Made by a program: the position numbers and the translations under genes. Under the pieces are notes generated by a model that saw only the letters and a list, made by a program, of their open reading frames with translations, was not told the origin of the DNA and ran no database searches. From NCBI RefSeq assembly GCF_013387465.1, contig NZ_VYGV01000006.1:963638-1027637 (forward strand): a stretch of 64,000 bases of DNA, given 5' to 3'. Origin of the DNA: Hydrogenophaga aromaticivorans (GTDB taxonomy: Bacteria > Pseudomonadota > Gammaproteobacteria > Burkholderiales > Burkholderiaceae_C). Positions 8,674 through 18,400 of the stretch are shown piece after piece; positions within the stretch are counted from its first letter, which is position 1; each line of letters begins with the position of its first letter.

Positions 8674-9363
8674 ATGAAACTGCTGCTGATCGAAGACAAC
8701 CCCACCATGCAGACCACGCTGCAGCGCACGTTCGAGCGGCGTGGCATGCAGGTGCTCACCTGTGGCGACGGTGCGCGTGCGCTGGCGCTCTGGCAGGCCA
8801 GCCTGCCCGACGCCGTGCTGCTCGACCTGAGCCTGCCCGGGCGCGACGGCCTGCAGGTGCTGGGCGACGCACGCGCCGCCGGCCTGACCACGCCGGTCAT
8901 CATTCTCACCGCACGCGGCACCGTGGGCGACCGCATCATCGGCCTGAACACCGGCGCCGACGACTACCTGCCCAAGCCCTTTGACCTGGACGAACTTGAA
9001 GCCCGCCTGCGCGCCCTGGTCCGCCGCTCCGCCAGCGCCAGCGAAGCCGGCAACGGCCCGACCGGACGCACCGCCGTCTGGTGCGGCATGCAGCTCGACA
9101 AGGACAACGGCGCGGTCTACTTCGAGGGCCAGCCACTCGAACTTGCGCCGCGCGAACTGGCCCTGCTGCGCGCCGTGCTGCAGAAGCCGGGCCACGCCAT
9201 CGCCAAGGAGCGGCTCACCGAGCTGGTGTTCCCGGGGGAAAGCCAGGTGCAGCCGGAGGCGATCGAGGTCGTGGCCTACCGCCTGCGCAAGAAGATCGCC
9301 CACACCGGTGCGCAGCTGGTCACGCTGCGCGGCCTGGGTTACCTGTTGAAAGCCACGACGTGA
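8674..9363 (+). CDS. tctD: response regulator TctD (OmpR/PhoB family)
   Basis: A 229-residue DNA-binding response regulator starting at the ATG at 8674 (MKLLLIEDNPTMQ). The receiver domain has the acidic pair ED, the phospho-acceptor Asp in AVLLDLSLPG, the switch Thr in ILTARG and the Lys in YLPKPF. A C-terminal winged helix of OmpR type follows (ELALLRAVLQ, VVAYRLRKKI, RGLGYLLK). It is divergent from tctC and followed by the sensor gene with a GTGA overlap. It probably induces tctCBA when the carboxylate is present. Confidence 0.9.
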   Translation: MKLLLIEDNPTMQTTLQRTFERRGMQVLTCGDGARALALWQASLPDAVLLDLSLPGRDGLQVLGDARAAGLTTPVIILTARGTVGDRIIGLNTGADDYLPKPFDLDELEARLRALVRRSASASEAGNGPTGRTAVWCGMQLDKDNGAVYFEGQPLELAPRELALLRAVLQKPGHAIAKERLTELVFPGESQVQPEAIEVVAYRLRKKIAHTGAQLVTLRGLGYLLKATT

Positions 9364-10781
9364 AGTCCCGCTCGCTCTCGCTGCGGCGCACCCTGCTGCT
9401 CGGCATCCTGTTGCCGGTGTTCGGCTTCGTGCTGATCAACACCGTGGTGCTCTACCGCCAGGCGCTCGCCGCCGCCGACACGGCCTACGACCGCACCCTG
9501 CTGGCCACCGCCAAATCGCTGGGTGAACAGCTGGAGGTGGTGAGCGGTGGCGCGGGTGCGCGGGTGACGTCATCGCTGGCCTACTCCGCGCTGGAGGCTT
9601 TCGAAGCCGACAACCGCAGTCGCATCTTCTACCGGGTCAGCGGGTTTGCCGGCGAGATGGTCTCCGGCTTTGAAGACCTGCCGCCAGCCCGCCAGCGCCT
9701 GCCCGACCAGAAGATCTACGCCGCCCTGGTGCACTTCTACGACGACCAGTACCGCGGCGTGCCGGTGCGCATGGCGGTGCTGCTGCAGCCGGTGGCCGGG
9801 GTGGCCGGACAGGGCATGACCACCATCCAGGTGGCCGAAACGCTGGAGCTGCGCCAGACGCTGGCGCGCCAGATCCTCATCGACACGCTGTGGCGCCAGG
9901 CGGCGCTGGTGATCGTGATCGCGGGCGTGGTGGTGTTCGTGGTACAGCGCGCCACGCGTCCGGTGCGCGCGCTCAGCCACGCGCTCTCGGCGCGCAGCGA
10001 AAACGACCTGTCGCCCCTGCCCACCAACAGCGCCCCACGCGAGCTGCTGCCCCTGGTGGAAGCCACCAACCAGCACATGCAGCGCCTGTCGCAGTTGCTG
10101 GAACACCAGAAGCGCTTTGTGCGCGACACCTCGCACCAGCTGCGCACGCCGCTGGCCGTGCTCAAGACCCAGGTGCAGTCGGCGCGCCGGGGCGATGTGG
10201 AGCCACAGCTGGCGCTGGAAGAAATCGGCCACACGGTCGAACGCGCCACCGAACTGGCCAACCAGATGCTGGCGCTGGCCAAGGTCGAGCAACTGCGCCA
10301 GGAGACCGACGCGCCGGTGGTGGACTGGGCCGACGTGGTGCGCGCCGTGGGACTCGATCTCGCGCCCCTGATCGCCGAGCACGCGCTCGATTTTTCGCTT
10401 GACGTCGTCAGCGCGCGGGTGCGTGCACACGAGTGGGCGCTGCGGGAACTCAGCCGCAACCTGCTGCACAACGCCATCAAGAACACGCCCGAAGGCTCGC
10501 GCCTCGCGGTGATGCTGGTGCGCGATGCCCACGCCGCGGCGCTCACCATCAGCGACAGCGGCCCCGGCATCTCGGCAGCGCTGCGCGAGCGCCTGTTCCA
10601 GCCTTTCGCCACCGACCCGCAGCGCGCCGGTGCACCGGGCAGCGGCTCGGGTCTGGGCCTGGCGATCTGCCACGGCGTCACCCTGTCGCTCGGTGGCAGC
10701 ATCGACCTGATCAACCGCGAAACCCATGGTCAGGTCTTGGGGCTTGACGCGACCGTCCGCCTGCCGCTGGCCTCCACCTGA
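9360..10781 (+). CDS. tctE: sensor histidine kinase TctE
   Basis: A 473-residue inner-membrane sensor. I place the start at the GTG at 9360, overlapping the tctD stop. The first membrane helix is TLLLGILLPVFGFVLINTVVLY, followed by a periplasmic TctE-type sensor domain of about 130 residues, then a second helix (AALVIVIAGVVVFVV) and a HAMP-like linker. The phospho-acceptor His is in DTSHQLRTPL, with N box NLLHNAIKNTPEG and G boxes DSGPGIS and GSGLGLAI. It forms a two-component pair with TctD. Confidence 0.9.
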   Translation: MKSRSLSLRRTLLLGILLPVFGFVLINTVVLYRQALAAADTAYDRTLLATAKSLGEQLEVVSGGAGARVTSSLAYSALEAFEADNRSRIFYRVSGFAGEMVSGFEDLPPARQRLPDQKIYAALVHFYDDQYRGVPVRMAVLLQPVAGVAGQGMTTIQVAETLELRQTLARQILIDTLWRQAALVIVIAGVVVFVVQRATRPVRALSHALSARSENDLSPLPTNSAPRELLPLVEATNQHMQRLSQLLEHQKRFVRDTSHQLRTPLAVLKTQVQSARRGDVEPQLALEEIGHTVERATELANQMLALAKVEQLRQETDAPVVDWADVVRAVGLDLAPLIAEHALDFSLDVVSARVRAHEWALRELSRNLLHNAIKNTPEGSRLAVMLVRDAHAAALTISDSGPGISAALRERLFQPFATDPQRAGAPGSGSGLGLAICHGVTLSLGGSIDLINRETHGQVLGLDATVRLPLAST

Positions 10782-10798
10782 ACCTAACAGACCTTTCG

Positions 10799-11260
10799 AT
10801 GAAGAACGTCCCGTCCACCAGCGCAGGCAGCGGCAAGATCCGGCTCGACAAATGGCTCTGGGCCGCGCGCTTCTACAAGACCCGCAGCCTGAGCTGCGAA
10901 GAAATCGACAAGGGCCGCGTGCGGCTCAATGGCCAGCCGGTCAAGCCCTCGCACGACGTGAAGCCGGGCGACACGCTGGAGATCCGGTCGGGCCCCATCG
11001 TCCGCACCGTGCTCGTGCGTGCGCTCAGCGGCGCGCGCGGTCCGGCCCCTGTGGCCGCCCTGCTCTACGAAGAAACCACCGAGTCGGTGGCCCTGCGCCT
11101 GGCCGCCGCCGAACAACGCCGGCTGGCCCCCGAGCCGGCCCACAGCCTCACCCAGGGTCGCCCGACCAAACGCGACCGGCGCCACATCGAAGGCCTGCGC
11201 GACGAGGGCAAGGCCCCGGGCTGGAATGAACGCTGGAGCGCTTCGCTGGACGACGACTGA
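10799..11260 (+). CDS. hslR: Hsp15-like RNA-binding S4-domain protein
   Basis: A 153-residue protein with an S4 RNA-binding domain at about residues 12-75 (IRLDKWLWAARFYKTRSL, then GRVRLNGQPVKPSHDVKPGDTLEI). It has a basic C-terminal tail, the arrangement of Hsp15. Hsp15 rescues dissociated 50S subunits carrying nascent chains after heat shock. It is 17 bases downstream of tctE but not functionally linked, and it converges on the EamA gene. Confidence 0.85.
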   Translation: MKNVPSTSAGSGKIRLDKWLWAARFYKTRSLSCEEIDKGRVRLNGQPVKPSHDVKPGDTLEIRSGPIVRTVLVRALSGARGPAPVAALLYEETTESVALRLAAAEQRRLAPEPAHSLTQGRPTKRDRRHIEGLRDEGKAPGWNERWSASLDDD

Positions 11261-11275
11261 TCGTCGAGCGGTCGG

Positions 11276-12184
11276 TCAGTTTTTTCGAGTGCCCAGCCAC
11301 ACCACCGTGGCCACCACCAGCAGGCCACCCGCCACCTGCACCGGCGCGATGCTCTGTCCCAGAATCGCCCAGGCCAGCATCAGCGCAAAGATGGGTTCGA
11401 TGTTCATGATGGCCGAGTTGCCCACCACGCCCAGGCGCGGCAACACGGTGAACATGATGGTGAAGGCCGTGCCATACAGGACCGTGAGCCCGAGCAGGCC
11501 CCACCAGCCGGCCACTGCCACGGGAAAATGGAACCCGCCCTGTGTCGCCACCCCGGCCAGGGCCAGCACCGCCACGATGCCCATGGTGCTCGCGGTGCGC
11601 AGGCGGCCATCCAGGTCGGCCGTCTCGTGCTGGGTCAGCACCAGCGCGAGTCCGAATGTGGCCGCCGCCGTGAGCGCGAAGGCCACGCCCACGCCAATCT
11701 GCGCCCAGTGACCCGAGGCACCCAGGCCCGAAGCGGCGCCGGACACATCGAGCGCCAGCGCCAGGCCCAGCAGCATCACCGGCATGGCGCGCACCATGCG
11801 CGCTTCGGGCCGGTGGCCGTAGACCACACGCGCCCACAGCGCGGTCCAAAGCGGGTAGGTGTTGAACGCCAGCAGCGCCAGCGCCACCGGCAGGCGGGCC
11901 ACCGACGAATACAGGCACAGGCTCTGGACACCGACCAGCAGGCCGATCACGGGCAGCGCCTTGCGGTGCCGGGGCCCGAGCCGCACCGGCACGCGGAACC
12001 AGCGCAACAGAAATGCCACCACCAGCGCCGTGACCCCGCTGCGGAAGACCACCGCGGTCGCGACATCGACACCGTTGTCGAAAGCCATGCGTGCCGCCAC
12101 GTGGTTGGCCCCCATCATGAAGGCGATCAGCAGCAGCGTGGCAAAGGCGGCGCGCGACAGCGCCGGGCTTGAAGTCGAAGACAT
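11276..12184 (-). CDS. EamA/DMT-family transporter
   Basis: A 302-residue inner-membrane protein with about ten hydrophobic segments in two homologous halves, the EamA layout of drug/metabolite exporters. N-terminal LLIAFMMGANHVAARMAF and C-terminal SAIMNIEPIFALMLAWAILGQ match the repeats (the IEP before the last helices is characteristic). I prefer the ATG at 12184; a TTG two codons upstream is possible. Substrate unknown. It is the last host gene before the prophage. Confidence 0.85.
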   Translation of the reverse strand: MSSTSSPALSRAAFATLLLIAFMMGANHVAARMAFDNGVDVATAVVFRSGVTALVVAFLLRWFRVPVRLGPRHRKALPVIGLLVGVQSLCLYSSVARLPVALALLAFNTYPLWTALWARVVYGHRPEARMVRAMPVMLLGLALALDVSGAASGLGASGHWAQIGVGVAFALTAAATFGLALVLTQHETADLDGRLRTASTMGIVAVLALAGVATQGGFHFPVAVAGWWGLLGLTVLYGTAFTIMFTVLPRLGVVGNSAIMNIEPIFALMLAWAILGQSIAPVQVAGGLLVVATVVWLGTRKN

Positions 12185-12219
12185 GCGCAAAAGGTCCTTG
12201 TGCGGGCAGTCCCAAGAAA

Positions 12220-12254
12220 AAACCCGTTCCAGCTTGCGCTGAAACGGGTTTCTC
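12220..12254 (-). terminator. intrinsic terminator behind the tRNA 3' remnant
   Basis: The minus strand reads AAACCCGTTTCAGC, loop GCAA, GCTGGAACGGGTTT and then a run of T. It is a 14-bp stem with one G.U pair. It follows the CCA of the tRNA-like 3' end by nine bases, a normal position for a tRNA terminator. Confidence 0.7.
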
Positions 12255-12258
12255 TGAT

Positions 12259-12289
12259 TGGCGGAGCGAGAGAGAAACGAACTACAGCC
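12259..12289 (-). other. putative attachment-site remnant: 3' end of a tRNA gene
   Basis: The minus strand ends TTCGTTT-CTCTC-TCGCTCC-G-CCA. The spacing is exactly that of a tRNA 3' end: 7-base T loop, 5-base T-stem strand, 7-base acceptor strand, discriminator, CCA. A terminator follows at once. The 5' T-stem strand is not complementary, so this is a fragment, not a gene. It lies between the last host gene and the terminator of the last phage gene, as expected for one half of a tRNA attachment site. The TTCG is followed by T where A58 is expected, which lowers certainty. Confidence 0.5.
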
Positions 12290-12360
12290 ATTTTCGCTTG
12301 TAAATCAACGGTGTTTCGCGGGAAACAATTCAGGATGCCTACACCCGTGCCCACAAAACG

Positions 12361-12390
12361 AAAAGCCCGCCAGTCCGAAGACCAGCGGGC
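12361..12390 (-). terminator. intrinsic terminator ending the prophage late operon
   Basis: The minus strand reads GCCCGCTGGTC-TTCG-GACTGGCGGGC followed by TTTT. It is a long GC stem with a stable UUCG tetraloop, about 20 bases after the stop of the giant virion gene. Confidence 0.85.
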
Positions 12391-12411
12391 GATTTCTTGG
12401 GACTCGAACGG

Positions 12412-15400
12412 TCAGGGCGCAGCAGCCAGCGACTTCCTCAGCCTCGCACCCAGCGTAGCGTCCCGCCGCGGCGCGTCAATCTCTGCCGCTGCCTCGTTCA
12501 GCTCTCGCATGACCGCGGTGCGCTCTTCGTCCAGGGCCTTGATGGCTTCGCTGTCTCCCACGGTTTCCATCGCCTCCTTGTTGAGTTCGCGCAGATCCTT
12601 GACGGCCCGGTTCTTCTCCTTCTTCAGCATCGCCTCGGGCTTGTCGGCTTCGATGCGGTCGGCCGCGTCCAGATCACCCTTCTTCTCGGCAGCGCGGATC
12701 AGCTTTTCCGCCTTCTCGATGGCGGTCAGGTTGTCGTAGTACCGGCTGCGCTGCACCGATGCGTCATCCACCTCGCCATAGAAGCGGCCGAACACCGGGA
12801 GCCCGGTCGGCTTGGTGTCTTCGCCTTTGGACATGGCGATGCTGGTGTTCACGGTCTTCTCGATTTCGCGCAGCAGTCCACCGCCGACCACCTGGGCCAG
12901 GTAGCGCACCATCTCAGGCGTCGGGCTGACCCGGCCGGCCTCGTACTCGTCGCCGTCGCTGACCTTGTTCAGGATGCGGCTGATTTCGAGGTAGGCCTGA
13001 CCGGTGGGCGCGCGCAGCGTTCCTTCCCGGGCGCGCTCGAAGCCTGGTCGCGGATCGTTGCCGTAGCCCTCGCGCTCAATGGCGGCGCCGGCAAAGTTCT
13101 TGTTCGACAGAACCTCGATCACCGGGTCGATCACGGTCGGCGCCACGGTGCGCAACGCGCCATCGGCGGTGAAGATGTTGCCACCACCCAGCGGGTTGAA
13201 CGCACCGGCAATCTCTCCAACGGCTGCGAATCCCTTGGATAGCGCATCCTTGCCGCCGTCCATCGTGAGTTCGGCCAGCACCCGCCCAGTGTTCGGCAGG
13301 ACATGCAGGCCCAGCGGCAGCGGGATCGTGAAGTACCGCTTCTTGCCTTCGTCGTCGGTGCCAAGCGGGATGATGAGCGCGCGCGACTTCACGAACTCCG
13401 GGATTTCGTCGTCATCGTAGCCAGCGGCCAGCAGCATCACCGCCTGCAGCACGCCCAGCGTCACACCGCCTGCGATGATCTTGGCGCCGTCCGGCCCGGC
13501 CAGGGTCTGCAGCGTGCGCGCGGAACCCTGAACCGATGCGTTGAAGAATGCGTACAGCGGCCCCAGCTCCCGGCCCATGCGACCTTTTCTGTTGAAATCG
13601 ACCGTCAGTTCGCGGCCAAGGCGCGCGGCTTCCGGCCGGCTCATGCCTTCCTGCAGGGCCTCGCGGTACGCGGCCAGGCGCACAGCGTTTTCCAAGGTCG
13701 TGTTGAAGATGTCCAACGCACCCAGCACCTTGCCGGCCACCTTGTCCGTGGTCAGCTTGCCGGCCTTCTCCATCGCCTTGAGTTCGGCTTCCAGTGCCTT
13801 GGCGCGGTCGTTGGCGTCCTTGAACATCTCGCGGTAGCCAGTCTGCCCGCCGTCCTGTTGGAACTGACGGAACAGCCGACCCCATTCGCCGGACTTCTTG
13901 CCGGACAACTCCAGACCGATGCCCTTGAGTGCCCCTGGTGTCATGGCCAGGACCTTCAAGGTCTTTCCGCGCAGCTTGGTCGAACTCAGGTTGATGGCCC
14001 CGCCCAGCGTGTCGCGCGTCAGGTTCACCAGACCGAATGCCGGGTTGAACTGCGTGTTCACGCTGGCCAGCCATCGCGTCGTCTTGCCGACGATGCTCCC
14101 GGCGATGTCGAACTTCGTCAGGCCGTCCATGTTCTTCAGGTTCTCGGCCATGCGCAGCCCGCGCGGGTCGTTGACGTTGACCATCAGCACCCGGTCTTCG
14201 CCGTTCACCTTGAGCACGATGGCGCCGGGCAGGCTCTTGTACATCGGGTTCGGCCGGCTGACCACGCGGCCCAGCGTCGGGTCCACGGTCTTGATTGTCG
14301 GAACGCCCATCATCCCGGCTTCGGCCACGGTCGGGTCAACGCCCATGCGCTGCAGTTCCCTGCCGATGGCCTCCGGACTCATGCCGGGCTTGATCGTGGT
14401 CCAGAAGTCCGGGTTCGGATTCGTCAGGGCCAGGCCGTACAGCGCCACCGCCACGCGGTTCTTTTCCGCCCTGGTGATCGCGGCTTCCCGTTGCATCAGG
14501 ACGTGCGCCAGGATGTTCGTCGCCTGCTTGGTTGAGCCCACGGCGCGCTTGCTGCTGCCACCGCGCACGCTCATCCCGGATCCGGTCGGGTGCGGGTTGC
14601 CGTTCTCGGCCTCGTCGCGGAACAGCGGGACATAGCTCTTGTAGGCGCCGGCCCATGCATCGATCGTTTCCTGCTTCTCCAGACCCTCGTCAACCAGCAG
14701 CTTCGTTGTGCCCTGGGTGATCGCGTCCACCCGCTTGGCCATGGCGGTCAGAACCATGCGCTTGCCTTCGGACAGGCCGGCGATGTGCGCCTTTGCTGCC
14801 TCAGTGGTCATCAGCACGCCCTTGCTGTTCTTGCCGGCGCCACCGTCTGGCAAGTCCGGGTTCACCTTGGCGATCTGCTTGTTCCGTTCCTCGGCATGGC
14901 GTGCGTGCAGGTAGTCGGCCAGTTCGTCCATGGTCACGTTGTTGCGCGCCATGGCATCCAGCAGCGGCTTGGCCTCGTCGTCAAGGAACTGCTTGGCTCG
15001 GGTCGCCACACGGCCCGGGTACAGCGTCTCCTGCAGACGGGCGTCGAACTTCTCGGGGATGGTGTTGGCCTTGGAGATGGCCTCCTGCACGCGCTTGAGG
15101 TCGATGCGACCATCGGCCAGCTCATAGATCACGCGGTCCAGTCGCGTTTCCTGCGGGGCATCCCAGAACCCGGGCTGGAACATCTCGGCCTGACCCGGCT
15201 TCGCAGCGCCTGCGGCCTTCTCTGCTTCGATGGATGCCGGGGCCTTGGCGGTGCGGCTGTACGCAGCCTCAATGATGCTCACGTCATCACCGGAGAACAC
15301 CACGTAGTTGAACGAGCCGTCGCCCTTGTCACGGCTGACACCATCGAGGTACTTTATGCCACGGATGCCGGCAGAGCGAAGCTCACGGGACGCATTTTTG

Positions 15401-18400
15401 TCGCTCCCAGACTCGCGCTGCATTGCCATGTACACAGCTTGGCCGGTGGTGTTACCAGCCTCCATCGGCTGCATCATCTCTGCCAGTGTCTGGTAGTAAT
15501 CAGCGCCATCAACTGCAAGCTGTTTTAGCGCCTCCAGAACCTTCTTCGGCTGCTCGCTCAACGGCTTGTCCCACAGAAGCATCTCGGTGTCTTCTGGGAT
15601 TTCGGCCTCGTAGAGCTGGCCTTGTGCACCTTTCACGGCGTCTTGCAGCTCCTGCGATGCATCGTAGGCGTCAAGCTCCTTGAATGCCGCCGTGATGGCC
15701 TGGGCCGGGTAGTCGAATCCGAGCCAGTCGTCAGCAGCCAGCGCACGGATCACGCGGGCGCGTTGCGGACTCATCGTGTCGGCGGCGTCGAGTGCTTCGT
15801 CAAAATCTGCGTCATCTGGCATCTCGTCGCGGAACTCTTTGACGATCTGCTTGTAGCTCAGGCCTTTGCGGTAGTGCTCGGCGATTTCCTTCTTGCTGGC
15901 GAAGTACAGACCCCACCCGTAGGCCTGTGCACCTTCACCTGTGCCGATGGCGTCCGTGGTGAAGCGCTCGAACCGGTGCGGCGTGCCGTGGTATGCGCGA
16001 GCGAACACCGGCTTTGCTGACTTCTTGGCGCTGTCCGTCCGCTTGCCAGCCTCAAGGAACCGCTGCGCATTCACCAGCGCGCCCTGCAGTTCGGCCATGG
16101 TCATCTTCACGTCGATACCGATAGAGCGCAGGAACTCGACCACCTTCGCATAGACCGACTTCACGAACCCGAAGCCTGGGCGGAAATTGCCGTCTGCGTC
16201 AACAGCCTGCTCGACCACCTTCGCGGCAATCTCGTCGGCTTCCTGCATCTCGGACAGGTTGAACTTTCCGGCGTCGTCCACGTAGGCCGCGCGAACGTCA
16301 TTGCGGATCGCGGCCAGCGGCTTGTTGCCGGTCTTAAGCGCAAGCTGGATGTTCCCCATGAACTTCTTCCAATCGTCCTTCCCCAGCATCTCGCGCAGGC
16401 CGTGGTGAGCAATGGCCTCATGGGTCAGCACCTCCATGGCCTTGGCCTTGTCGCGGATGTTCTGCGCCACGAGGTAGACCTTGCCGCCGAAGTACACGCC
16501 GTGCACGTCGCCCGGGGCAGGCATGGGAAGGTCTTTGGTCGTTGCCACCACCGTGACGTTCGGACCGTTCTGCCAGCGCTTGAGCACCGGGGCGATGGCC
16601 TTCTGCAGATCGGCGGTTTTCATGCCACGCTGCATCGGCGTGGTCATCTGGCGGAAAAGATCAGCCGTCAGGGGGCGGCTGTAGAAGATCCGTTCGTCTT
16701 TTGAGGCCGATGCAAGTTGCGCTCGTTGGCGAACAAGTTTGTCCAGTAGGCTTTCACCCGCACCGGTCCGCCCTGCTCCATCGCCACCCGTTCCCCGTCC
16801 GCGTAGAAGGGAACGGAACACAGCGCCTCGCGCAACCGTGCGCCACCCTGATTGAGCCTTGGCAAGGTCACTTCCCGGAAGTTTTTGTCGTGACTCGCTA
16901 CTTCTTGCTGCGAGCATCCCTCTAGGAATAGGTCGCCCAGTACGTCCCAAGAATTGTCCGGTTGCGAGGTCATAGGTGATCTGATCAGAGTCGGGATAGG
17001 CATTGTCCATCGCCCTGACAGACACGTCAATCATGCGCTCGATGTTGCCAACGTGATCGCCATAGACCCATTTCAGCGCTGGTACGCCGATCTTTGGCGA
17101 ACCTTCGGTCTGCCTTGGGTGCGGCGCCAGGTGGGCGGTCGTGCCAAACTTCAGAGCGCTGGAAATCATGTGCTCGGTGCGTCGGCGCATGGCTTCGTCA
17201 GATAGGCCAGATGGGTCGCCAATGAAGATGCGCCCCGTGTTGTGCGCGTAGGTCGCTGCGATGTTGTAGACCCGCGCACCGTTCTGGCCGGGCTTCAGGC
17301 TCGACACATCAATCCACACGTCTTCGGCGCTGTCAGGTACATCCTCTGGGTTCTCTCCGGGCCTGCCCATCTCCCATGTCGTGTTGTTGTCGGAATCGAC
17401 TTCACCGGCGTACACGCTGTTGGGGCCAGACTTTCGAACCGTGATCCTGGCCAGCTTGCCGTCAGGCATGGTCAGCGTGTACATCGTCTCGTTGCCCGGA
17501 AGGTTGGCCTTGCGGACTTTAATTTCCGGGTCGTGATCGGCCGTGATTCCTTCGATGGTTTCCTTATCGGACTTCGGCATCGAGTACAGGTCATCGGTTT
17601 CGGCGAGGATGGCCAGCGGGTCGGCGCTGCGCGAGAACATCGGCTGAGTCGTGTCCTGGCGACCATCCTCGACCGTCAGCGTGAAGCTGTCGGATCCGGC
17701 TTCGCTCTCGCGCTTGACCTGGGCGCGTGCATCCAACTCATCAGCGCGGCTTACACGTTCCTGCTGGGATTCGATGTCGGATTTCGTGGGGGCGGTGAGT
17801 GTCTGCGTCAGAACCTCGCGGGCCTTTACCGCCTGAGTCCTTCCCACCACCACACCGGTAGCGCTCGAGAGAATGGACTTCGCCGGGATGCCGGCAGCGG
17901 TCAGGCGTTCGCGCAGCGCCTTGGTGTCGCCCTTGACGGAGAGGGTTCCGTCCGGGCGGTCGGTCAGGCTTTCGCTGGTGCCTTCTCGCGCCGTGCGCAA
18001 AGCGCGCGCATCGTCAGAGATCGTCATCCCAGAACTCACAGGCGGAAGCTTTCCGCCGCGCGCCTCAAGCGCGTCATACAACGCCGAGCCAACACCGCGA
18101 CGACGGTCCTGCTCGCGAACGAACGAATCGATTGGACCTCCGTTCGGCATGAACGTCAGGCGACCGACTTCCTCGCCGGCATCGTTGGTAGCGATCAGCG
18201 TCTTGGGCTCACCGTACTCGCCTCGCACCAGCGATCCGAATGCCTTCGGCGCTGGCTGTTGAGAAATTGTGATCCGCCCGCCGTCCTTGAGCGTCACCCC
18301 ATCGGCTTGAACGTCACCGGCTCCAGTCGCTGTGGGTAGTCCTGCTGCGGCTGCATTGCCACCCGCTGGCGCTGGCGCTTCAACTGGCGCGGCGGCTGCT

